From assembly GCA_005281725.1 (NCBI GenBank), contig SSBO01000001.1, forward strand, positions 9,235,334 to 9,299,333: a stretch of 64,000 nucleotides of DNA, written 5' to 3'. Shown one piece after another: positions 1 through 10,609 of this stretch. Origin of the DNA: Wuchereria bancrofti (Eukaryota > Nematoda > Chromadorea > Rhabditida > Onchocercidae). The notes beneath the pieces are model-generated. The model was not told the DNA's origin. It ran no database searches and saw nothing but the letters and a program-made list of their open reading frames with translations. Each line of letters opens with the position of its first letter. Positions within the stretch are counted from its first letter, which is position 1. A program made the translations under genes and the position numbers.

Positions 1-941
1 ATAAATGTTACATTCCTAGCAAACGACAAGAGCAGTTATGTTGATTTGATAAGAATCACATCAGCAACAACGATACTACTAACTCATTTGATGTCAACTC
101 TTAAACATCAAAGAATTAAAGACAGATAGATATCAGTCGATTTGTTGACAACAAATTGTTTGTTCGTAAAATGCCAAATAATTCCTTTCGCGCAACAATT
201 ATTATAAAAGTAAGAAGACATGATAACATTGTTGTAAACAAGTAATTAATTTAATTTTTAGATGATTAAAGTAATATGATTACATGTATAATTGTAGTCA
301 TTTAAATGAATAAGTAAAAATGAAATAATCAGTGCTCTTTTTGAATTAGTAAAAATTTATGTTTAGAATTGCTTAAATATTTGACATTATGTTTATTCAA
401 TAGATTAGTGCTATTTTAATCGTTTAGCGTACAAAGTTTAACTGATGATATTGCTGTAAAAAATTAGTTAAAATTGAAGAATTAAGAGGAAACTGTAATA
501 AAAATAGAGACATGTTGAAATTTCATAAAAAAAATTTCCCTAAATAAAATCAAATAGGACCTTCCTTCCAGAGAAGTGAATTATATCTAGCCATTAAACT
601 ATGTATAAAATTATTTCGTAATGTAGCAAAGGTGGAAATATGATTAACTGATAAATTGGAAAATGATCACTTAAATAATCATTGTTATCGGTTAAGATAT
701 AGTCATACAAACGATTCGCAGCAAATTCACAAATTCAAAAAAAGAAACTTTGCTAATGATTCTAAAAAAAACTTTCAAAATAATCAGTAAAAGTAATGAG
801 TTCCACAAAAAAAGATAAAATATAATATATTAAAACTTGTTAATTGAGATATCAATTGAATTTTATCAGTAGAGAAAATGAGAAATGAAAAAAAATTAAC
901 TTGCTTGTAGCGTTATAAAATACGAAAAATTAGAAACTTAC

Positions 942-1079
942 CAAAATAAATTCCACGTCTTCTTTTTCAAGACCTTTGAAATCATCCAAACGTGTTTTGC
1001 GTAAACTTTGGATATCTTTGAAATGCCGCCATGCATAATCTTCTAGCAATGAATCAATATCGATATGACTTTGAGCCAT
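942..1079 (-). CDS. First exon of an unidentified gene (partial, leaves the left edge)
   Basis: The exon encodes 46 residues beginning MAQSHIDIDSLLEDYAWRHF and ending EDVEFIL. A consensus GTAAGT donor follows directly at 941-936, so the intron is phase 0. An AG acceptor (AAAATTAG) lies at 1107-1108, 28 bases before the ATG, and could be a trans-splice or 5'UTR splice site. Base composition is richer in G+C than the flanks. No later exon could be joined between 1 and 940, so the rest probably lies outside the window. The peptide is acidic and probably helical. I do not recognise the family and claim no function. Confidence 0.55.
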
Positions 1080-1109
1080 TTATTTGGTCGAAATTAGTAA
1101 GTTAATCTA

Positions 1110-3166
1110 ATTTTAACTTTAATTATAACTGCAATATTAGTTAAGTGTAATGATGATCATTTGATATCTTTTCGATAATACGTAGCAAAATTTCACGTAT
1201 TTTATCTCAGAGACATCAGTTCATTGATATTAATCTGATTAAGTACAAAATAAAACTCACGTACTAATCTTGTAACAGTTCTCGATATAAAAACAATTAC
1301 ACGTTTCACGTAACACCGATAAATTACGATTTCTTATAGTCATACTAATACACTTTGTACATTTTTGTATGCTATCGATAAACATTCGAATTATTATGAC
1401 GGAAAAAATGTTTAATAGTTGAGTAAAACAAAAATTTCATTAAAGCTTATTAGCATTTTATATTAAACGTGGAACTTAGCTTACTACATTGCAAGCGTAC
1501 AAGCGTGAAACTTGATATGCACGTAATAAGTCAAATTCAAGTCACGTCTGCTGACTAAAGTTATATTTCTAAAGAAATGAAAGAGTTCGAAATTCATTTC
1601 AACTACTAATTAATGACATAAATTTATTGCAACAAAAGAGAGAAATCGAATCGGCTAGTCAAATATACTGTGAAATTGCTAAGACTTAAACTTGAAGCAA
1701 ATAAGATTGAATCGAATTCGATTAAGTCTGATTCGATCGAAATATATGAACTGGGATAGTTGAAGCAATAGCAACAGCAGCAATAGCAATAACTAAATGT
1801 GCACAGAGAGAAGGAGGAGGAGGAGGAGGAGGTAGAGAGAGGGAGGTTTGTTCTGTTTCGTGGATCGAATAGCTGATAGATTATTTTTCGTGTCGTCGAT
1901 GTCGTCATTGTCATCGTCTTCGTATGTCGTCCATGGTAAGCTCCGCCTTTGATGATGACATACTCTCCGGTTTTCTTAGTGCATTTTCAAAATTTTAAAT
2001 CTGAAATGAACAGATGAAATTTTAAACTTGAAATGATCTTTTCTTTGCTCATCAATTCAGGGATAACCGAAAATTTCCACAGTTTCCTAGAAAATATCAG
2101 GACGTAAAAGGATAATAAATTGGTAGCTCTATTTGTGAAAGATTTGAAAACTAGTATTAGGAAACATTCCGGATGGTGATAATCCGGAAATGAACAGGAA
2201 TAATTTGATAGAGTTCCTCTGAATAAGAGTTTATCGTATATGTTTCTTAATTTGCTTTATTTCATATCTCGCTGGTTATAAATTAAGCGAAAGAACAAAT
2301 TATGGTATGCGGAAAATAAAGACAAAACAAAATAAGTTACTTGATAATTCATTAATTAAGATCTTAGTTCAAATTTTAAAGTGAAAATAGATTTATGAAG
2401 GAAGCAAAGAAAGCATGTATGTTGTAATTGTACAGATGTAAAAATGGATAAATAAACAAATGAATAATTAAATGAACAAACAAATAAATAGATCTATGTA
2501 AAGAGAAAAACTAAAGTTTTGTTAATTATAACTTGAGTTTTTAAGCATTATTAAACAAATTCATTGTTCTATCATGAAATAACATTTTCCTTTGCAAATC
2601 TGTTTTTATTGAATCATTTGCTATAATATTAAGTTAAAATAAGAAGCATTATACTAATTATGCTAAAATTCATCCATCAGAAATAAATCAGAAATCTTTT
2701 TTCTAGCTTTTTTTTCACAATTTCTTTTTTTTTTTGCTTCAAATCTCCATCAATTTTTCTAAGTTCCTAATTACCTTCACCCTAATTATCTTAAAGTTCG
2801 ATATTTACATTATGACCTCATCTAACTGATTAAGTTGACCTTTCTATTTCTATGATTCATATTGCCAGATAGAAAGATTTTTTTCATCCTTTGAGAAGAA
2901 CTTGTTCACTGAACTATGATCTTGTAGAATGAGTAATACTATATTAGCTAATGAATAATGATTAATGCTTAATCAATACGTAAAGATCAAAAGAATCGAC
3001 CTGTCATTACTTTATGATTCTCTGTTAGTCATAACTATTTGAGAAAAATTCCGTAAGAGCGCACTTTTTACGTGTTCAGAATCTATATCATGAATTTAAA
3101 TTCCATTCTAAATTACATCAATTTCTGAATATTTTATGTGAAATTGATGAATTTAAATTTTATTGA
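1110..3166. other. Intergenic stretch, no gene seen
   Basis: AT-rich DNA upstream of the gene that starts at 1079. It holds a GGA-type purine run (about 1810-1850) that creates a meaningless antisense Ser-rich frame, and a few CCGG-containing sites near 1964-2185. Nothing else stands out. Confidence 0.5.
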
Positions 3167-3816
3167 TCATATCTTCGAAATCTTTTCAAATTTCTCATCC
3201 ATATTTAATGTTTTAGCATGAAAATTGAAATTTTTATCATAACTATAATCAATACCGTATACCATTGATGATTCCTGTTCTTTCCTTTTTTTTATTGGAA
3301 TGAGAAGAGTGGAAAAAACAAATGAATATGAATAAATGAATGAATGAAAACGGTTAATTATGATTTACCGGATGATGACATCATCGTTTCGTAAAATATT
3401 ACAATGATTCATCGAAAGATGGAAACGAATTTTCATTTTATCCTCATTTTCAGTTAAACGACCCATGAATTTTATAAAGTTCATATACTTTAATAAATCC
3501 ATGAGTTCAATCTTTTCCGGAAAATCTTGAAATTTTCCGACCCTATAGGATATGATATGACCTATGATATAATTCTATCGGAGACATAATCGCATAAAAT
3601 GTTGCAATTTGAACATAATTAGGAAAAATATAATTTCCAGCAGTAATATTCAGCATATATCCCAATAAGAAATTAATAGTTAACAGAAATTTCAAATGTT
3701 TTCCAAACTTCAACTTCCAACTAAATTTATCCCATTCATTGCTTCCTTTTTTATTTTTAGATTGAAATCTATTTATCAAAAACATACTGATCTCATCACT
3801 TATTTCATTTATCATG

Positions 3817-4401
3817 TCATTGATTCATATACTTAAGGAAACTGATTACAATTTCATTTCCCAGTAAATAAATCTCATAAATTTTGTAGAATAAATTCAC
3901 TCCTAATTTCTGCAACTCCGGAATGAACTTTAAAAACTTGTAACGAAGAAATAATACCAAAAGTGAAATTAAATCAATTAACGTTACCGTATCTGAGCAC
4001 TGTCCGTTTGTTAATATGCATGCAGTAAAATTAAAACTATAAAAAATTCCCTTCCAGCAAACATACAGCTACAAATTCAGAGAGGAAGTGTAATTTATAT
4101 ACAGTAACCTATCCTACAGTATCAATCATTATAGAATACGATCCTCACAACTATTTCATCAAATCTTACATTTCCAAAATATCTTCTTCAGACTATTCGT
4201 ACATTTCGTCTTTGCAAACATCTGCGCCAAACACGCTTTATAATCATCTACAACATTTGTTAAATCGTATGTTTTATTAATTATACAAATCCAAAATGTA
4301 AATATCACAAAAACATTGAAAACAAAGTTAATAAATAACAGAGAAAAAAACCAAAAATAGTATCAGAAAAGTCACTCACCAATCAATTGGCAATACACAA
4401 T
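3817..4401 (-). CDS. Possible small multi-exon gene or gene relic, unresolved
   Basis: Three pieces can be joined with canonical borders and matching phases. The first is 4380-4401 (IVYCQLI, donor GTGAGT). The second is 4170-4247 (DYKACLAQMFAKTKC..., acceptor TTGTAG, donor GTAAGA). The third is 3817-3992 (TVTLIDLISLLVLFLRYKF..., acceptor TGCTCAG, stop TGA). They give about 91 residues, Cys-containing at the front and hydrophobic later. No start codon was found, although a hydrophobic segment near 4450-4500 could supply one. G+C in the blocks is roughly 32-37%, above the background. Further minus-strand open frames follow at 3543-3815 and about 3369-3541 in other frames, so a decayed gene is equally possible. 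It lies about 0.6 kb downstream of the palmitoyltransferase in the same orientation. The family is not recognised. Confidence 0.3.
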
Positions 4402-4856
4402 CTACAAAAATGCCTAAATGATGTGTTGATGGTTTACAAAAAATTTGCCAAAATCTATTTAGCATACAACGTCAACAATTTCAAACGAAAAAACTAATAG
4501 TATCCAACAATATCAATAATTATCTATCATCAAAAAGAATGATTGGTACCGCTGCAGAAAATTCTAGAAAATAGTATCATAAATATCATTAAGATCATAT
4601 CTCAGATTTCTTTTTTTTTTTAAGAAAGAAGATTGTTTGCATTACAGAGATTTCGAATCTTCAATAATTTTCATATATTATTTATAAAATGTTAAATAGT
4701 AGTAAAATATTTCAGAATTTAAGAGTGCAGATTCTGAACCATTCGTCTATTTAATTTCTTTTAAAAAGTTTTATACACCAAACTCACAAAAAAAAAGCTT
4801 TGCTAATTTTTGAAAAAGTTTGTCAGCATGACTGCAACGATATACTGGTTGATCAA

Positions 4857-4862
4857 TTTATT
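4857..4862 (-). other. Candidate polyadenylation signal of the palmitoyltransferase gene
   Basis: AATAAA on the minus strand (tttatt on the plus strand), about 150 bases after the stop codon at 5013. The hexamer is common in DNA this AT-rich, so the call rests on position only. Confidence 0.3.
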
Positions 4863-5012
4863 AAATTTAAGGTAAATAAATGAAATATTGCAGATTTATA
4901 GTTCAACTTCTCCTTTCCAACAATATTGAAAAAGCTGTCGATGAAATAACAACGAAAAATTTTAAAAGGTTTGAAATTTAAGCAGAAAAAAATTATCATT
5001 TCTAATTTTTTG

Positions 5013-8000
5013 TCATAATCTTCGAGCGCATACTCGTGGAAACCACCCTCTTATAATTTTATCTTTTTCCGCTTCCGTAGTTTTCTGCTTATTCAGTAAA
5101 GCACCGTAAAACCAATGTTTACTAATCCGAGTTACCATCCAAATTTCGCCAGTCTTAAAAATCTTCCTTATAGCAGAAAAAATTTATGATCAAATCTTAG
5201 AAGTTCACGAAAAAAAAATTTAATTCTGGAATTCAAAAATTTTATATGCTGTAAATTAAACTGTAAGTGAAGAACAAATAATAACTTACAATTATATAAC
5301 TTTAGTAAAAATGAAACTGAACTTACCCTAACCATTTGTCGTATTTCGTCTGACCAAGGTTGACAAAACCAAACAGAAATACCAAATTTAAGAGATGTAC
5401 AATAACCACCCGAGAATTCCCGTATAATTTCAACTTTGTGAGCATTATCTCGTTTGTATTTCTTTTGCAACAACTGCTCTTCCTCAAAATATTTATTCAA
5501 ATATGATAAAAACGCCAAATTTTGTTATCCGAAAAAACAAAAAAAACAGTATCAAAAATATCATTAGAATAATAAAAATGAACATTCATTAGAATAATAA
5601 AAAAAATGAATAAATTAGTTTATTTTCAAAATGATTATGGCATTCATCTTTGAATGAACTATCTTTGATAGTAAGAAATAATTTTGAAACATTTAATATA
5701 ACTTTAATGTTATAACTTTAGTATAAAATGGGAGAAACCATTTCTTTTTTTTTTCGTTTAAAAAATGAAATCTCCAAATGAAGCAATTAATAATCAAAAT
5801 GAGCTAAGTCAAAAATGTTATTTCGTTTAGATAAATTGATGAATGCATTTGTTTATGCATAAGTGTGTGTGTGTGTGTATTGTTTGACAACTAAAGGATG
5901 CACCGCCACCGCCACCGCCACCGCCACTACTACTACATCAACCAAACTGTGAATAATAACAATAATAATCTCCTAAATGGCTCGAATTAAAAGCTTTGCT
6001 GTGATAGAAGTGAGAGGCACACTTCAAAAGAAGAATGAAAGACATTGAGTCAATGCCTTAATCATCACAACACAGCAAAATATTAAATAATGCTTGTGTG
6101 AATATGTCGCCAACCTTAACTATTTACTGAGTTTCGAGGATAAATAGGGATTTGAAATTTTTTTTTCTCTACATATCAGGATGAAGGATAATTTTCACTT
6201 CAGTTTATATTGCTAACACGGTTTAGGAGATTTTGCATAACAGCAACATTTAAAAGAAAATAAATCTCTCCCAAACAATGTCAGAAAATATTTGGTAAAA
6301 ACTGAAGTGAAAATGTTTACAGATTTTATTTCTTTTTTTTCAATTCTTTTAGAACGTGTGATATAATTCGAATTAATTTTTTAAACTTTAGAAACTTCAA
6401 TAGATCACAGTTCTCTTTAACCACAATTTTCTTCCTTTTTCTATGCAGAGGCAATGGTTACAGGGAAATAAATTTTCCCTAATCAGCTTCAGATATTTAA
6501 TATCACATATCCAAATATTTACTTGATTTTATCCAAATATTTACTTGATGTTATATTAATTTTTTAAAGGAATTAATTAAATATAATATCATCTTAGATA
6601 TGAAAAAATTTCAAGCAGAAAGCTTCCAGCGCTGATTTAGAAAGGCAAAAGTGTTCCGAGATGTATCGGAAAATTCTATTGATTGATTTTTTTTTTCAGC
6701 AAAAACTGAAGTGGAATTATAGCTGTGGCAGTTATATGAAGGAAATTCCTAGCAAAAAAAAAAAAAACAAATACAAGATCTTTGAAAGAAAAAGTTACAT
6801 ATATTTAGGAAAAACGTAATCCAATAATCCAACTTTTATTATTAGAAAAATGACACAGACCACATAGAATAATTTATTTCTATAAAACATAAAGAAAATG
6901 GGCTATTTTCAAACAGTTTTTTTCAAACCATTTTTGATTTTATATTCATAAATACTCTAAAAAACTTCTGTGCCTTAAAATAACGAACCGAAAGTGTAAA
7001 CTGTGTAGTTGGATATATGACAGGCCACCAAATTCCATTTCCTTTTGGTATACCATCCCATGTTAACAACACGTCAGAAATATTACGTCGCCAACCTAAA
7101 TCGTACGGATAGATAAATGCAGCATTTCGTTCACGTGCGTTTGCTTTATCAACTGCAACAAGTATGAATGCCATAATTATTTGATGCTAACATTTGAAAA
7201 TTTTATACTATATATTTCGCTTAGAAGTTAACTTGTCTGCAATTGATGTGTATTAGCACATCTTATAATAATTTTTCATATAACAATTTCAGGAAAAAAT
7301 TAGATATTAGTAAAGAGTTGTTTGAAATCGTTTCAGTAATTATTACCGATATAATCTTCAATACCAGTACGATTCCGAATTATACCTCGAATCTGCATAC
7401 CTAATAAAAAACCGACTGAAATTATGACACCTAATGTAAGACCAAATGCAAATATAACAAAAATAAATGAATATAATGATAAAATAATCATTTCATTGCT
7501 ACCACCATAATTGAAATACCACACCTGAAATTGTGAATACAAATAAGTTTAACAAAGGATTAATTTTCAAAGCTTCAGCCAACCGATAAAAATGTATTTC
7601 ATAAACAGCATACTTTTTCTAAATAGGGGGTCGCCAATAAACTAGGAAAACCTGTTAACAATAATTTTCAATTAAAAATCATAGACTTGATGCATCTTTA
7701 AAGACCTTAATTATAAAAGCAAAAAAACTGAATCCTCTTCAAAAAAAAGAAAAAAAAAAACCAAGAGTACGCAAAATGAATAGGTCAGAAAGCATCAATA
7801 TCATGAATGATACCTCAACAGAAGCAAATAAATGCTAATCAGTATTATTTGAACGTAGCTTACTACATTTCTAGCTATCAAAAGTAATTTTTTTTTTTTT
7901 TTGAGAATTATATTTATATTGGAAACAAAAAAGCAGCAAGCCACAGTATGGGTAACTAAAATTAAGCATGGCTATTAGGTAACTACATTATGCAGAACGA

Positions 8001-9827
8001 ATAACGACAAAAAGAGAGGAGGATAAATTATGGAAATAGTAGGTAAGTTCTGTAGATACGCAAAAAAATGAAAATTACCCGAAATAAAAAGCGATATAAA
8101 GCAAAAGATAGAATTATAGCAGCGTGAATGCAACCAAATATTGCTGAGGCAAGAAAACGTACAAATAGTGCATGATTTCGATATCCAACACAGTTATTTA
8201 TCCATGCTAAAGTGATCTGTGGAATAAGATCTTTGGAATAAAAAGGAAAGTTCAAAAACTGACAGACAAGCATCATCTAGCAATATAAATATTGAATCTA
8301 ACCAAACAATTGAAATTATTGTTTAGCTTTTAGTTTTTTTATCTTAGTATAACTAAAGATAGATAGAGAAACATGATGATTAGGTGAGCCTTATTGGGAA
8401 TGTTTTTTTTTAGTATTAAAGTTGATAAAATTTTGAACGCAGCCTACTCCTCCTTTAAAACTGTGTTTTATCTCCAAGCCTTATTAGCGCAAATAAATGC
8501 AATTTCTTTTTAAAACAATCGAAAAACTTACGGCAATGATGATCCATTTTACAAACACAACGACCACATTTTGAGCAGTGATGAGAACGAGGCATCTTAA
8601 AGCCATCACATATTCGACAATATTGTAATCGATCTTCATCCTCCTAAAACTGTGAATTGTTGAAATTTTTATCCTACCACTGTCAAAAATGAAAGCTATC
8701 CACAAACAAAGCTATTTTATACTAATTACAGGATGACAACTGTAATCATACCTCAAAAAAAGTTAACACATAATTCTAGCAATCAAAGCTGTTTTCTTTA
8801 ATCCGTTTATTGAATATCTACACTTGCGAATAATATGGCAAATTGTACTGAAAATGATTCATACCTTTCTCGGTGGTTTCCAATTATATGGAGCATATCC
8901 TGGACCAAAGAATGATGATCTGCTAAGATTAATTAGAGTTAGATAATTGAATAGTAGGAAAAGTGAAAGATGCAAGAATGAAGTTACTGTTGTTAAAGGC
9001 CACCATTGCAAATGCACATATGTTGTAGCAGTTCCAATCTAAAAGGAAAATTCGAGTTATGAGATTTAAATATATATCGTGCGTAATTGACGAAAGGATT
9101 AGAAACTTGAAAAACTCGAAATTTTAAAAATCGAAAAAATGAAAAGAAATGAAATCATTTTCCAATTTAAAGGTAACAACAAGAGAGAGTAGGTTAAAAT
9201 TTTATAAATCTTCATGAATTATTGCAGAGACAATAATAGGAACATACAGTTAATGTAATGCAAATCACTGCCAGTGGACCCCAATGGAATAACCTTCGAA
9301 TCATCGTTTTTCCCAAATCTCTCTTCATATCATAAGCACTACCATTATCCCAGTCTGGAGCTTCGATAATTTGGTCTGCAAAGAACAAATCATTATTGTT
9401 CGAAACAAGTATAATCAGTACAAAAATAACTGAAAGGACTAATTTCTTCATAAGGTTACAATAAAAATAAATTACAATTTGTTAGTAGTAATTACTGATA
9501 AAACTCTACGTAAGACAGACCGACAATTGAGTACAATAACTTATGAAAAAATCAAATGAATAGCATAACATTCTGTTTAAGTCATGTTATCACTTCAAAA
9601 TTCATAAGGAATAGTGTCAAAATTCACAGGAAAAGTCCAAGTATATATTCTCAAAGCAAAAAAAAAAGATTGAATACCATTAACCTAACATTTAATCTTT
9701 GAAATGTAGAAAAAAAAAAGGAATTCGAAGGATTAAACTTACATTCAGCCACAGATAAATTCACACAATCATGATTATTAACTCCTAATTCATGATTATT
9801 TACTTTTCGATGCCTTGAAACCATCAT
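5013..9827 (-). CDS. ZDHHC6: ZDHHC6-type ER palmitoyltransferase (432 aa, 9 exons)
   Basis: Transfers palmitate from acyl-CoA to cysteines of ER proteins. Exons in order: 9743-9827, 9248-9375, 8865-9038, 8532-8643, 8079-8206, 7347-7524, 6956-7152, 5327-5482, 5013-5153. They total 1299 nt, which is 432 codons plus TGA, with all phases matching. The Cys-rich domain is at residues 137-180, with catalytic D163-H-H-C166 followed by PWINNC. Paired membrane segments lie on each side (about 58-115 and 180-255). TGIE at 262-265 takes the place of the TTxE motif. The C-terminal SH3-like region typical of ZDHHC6 (about 335-425) contains SGGYC, WFYG and GWFPR. Human ZDHHC6 is about 413 aa and, from memory, ends in a di-lysine ER signal; this one ends CARRL. 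The start is the first of two adjacent ATGs; an ATG further upstream reads into a stop after three codons. A hydrophobic alternative N-terminus at 9451 is rejected because the TTTGCAG acceptor inside it splices in frame to exon 1. Confidence 0.94.
5862..5930. repeat. GT microsatellite followed by a CACCGC hexamer repeat
   Basis: A (GT)n run is followed about 20 bases later by about four ACCGCC units and then short TAC repeats, all inside the 5483-6955 intron of the palmitoyltransferase gene. Simple-sequence DNA. Confidence 0.85.
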
Positions 9828-10551
9828 TACTTGTGCATTAGATTATTCAAGCTATTAATATTCTCTTCAAAACACGTCTTTCTTAAACCACAACCTGCAA
9901 CTAGACATTAATAAACTACAAAATTTATCCTTTAAATCTTTCTTCTTTCATTCAAGCAAGTAGTAAGTACTTGATTAGTCAGATATTTGATAAAACTAGC
10001 TTTTTTTCAAATCACTTAATTAGCTTAATCACTCAAACTATTTTGATAATATTAACAAATCGAAGAATAAATGTTGTAAATTTATGCGAAGGAAAAAAAA
10101 ACAACGCAAATACTGAACAATATTTTTGCATAAACTGTTAAATAATACATAAAACTATCATCAATAAAAAATACTAAATGAAAAGTAAACCTTTGTTTTT
10201 TCCTTTTTTTGTTAACTTATAGGGAAAAAAAAGAAAAAACAACGTAAATATTTAACAGCATCTTCGCGTCAAATATTATAATATATATATAAAAAGATAC
10301 CTCTTTTTTCTTCACTTCTATCTCTAAAAAATCACTAATACTGTAGCCACGTTACACGTAACAACCATCACGCACCGTCAATTTCTTGAACTTGAAAAGA
10401 AGCCGCGACACGATTATCGGTGCCCACTAATAGAAATACTGATGAAGGAACGGTAACGGTATTTCACCGTTGGCCGGTGCAATGTAATCCAAAAAGCCTT
10501 CCCTGAACTGTTAATTCGGGTGACAGCACAAGTTCGTAGGACAGGGGAGTC
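9828..10551. other. Upstream flank of the palmitoyltransferase gene
   Basis: Presumed 5'UTR and promoter side. A TTAATAG acceptor-like site lies about 35 bases before the ATG. From about 10320 the sequence turns noticeably richer in G+C than anything else outside exons. No exon was recognised. Confidence 0.4.
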
Positions 10552-10609
10552 TCGGGGGTTCCGCGGTCTTTGAGAGGTTCAGGTAATCCATAGACTGCGG
10601 AACCCTCGA
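10552..10609. other. GC-rich 18-bp hairpin
   Basis: The left arm 10552-10569 pairs with 10592-10609 over 18 positions (16 Watson-Crick, 2 G-U if transcribed from the plus strand). The loop is 22 nt. The arms centre on GGGTTCCGC and GCGGAACCC. A direct repeat, TTCAGGTAATCCATA, lies in the loop and again at about 10631-10645. It could be a structured RNA, a regulatory hairpin or a mobile-element end. No Pol III box or tRNA fold was found. Confidence 0.7.

Noticed and set aside
1624..1914. Antisense 96-residue frame rich in Ser and Cys
   Set aside because: It is produced by the GGA/GAG purine repeat near 1810-1850.
9212..9451. A hydrophobic, signal-peptide-like N-terminus (MKKLVLSVIF...) for the palmitoyltransferase
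   Set aside because: A TTTGCAG acceptor inside this frame joins in phase to an upstream ATG exon at 9743-9827, and ZDHHC6 proteins have no signal peptide. The frame is intron sequence read through.
10574..10590. Resemblance to a tRNA B box (GGTTCAGG...TCC)
   Set aside because: The spacing is wrong, no A box was found and no cloverleaf can be drawn.
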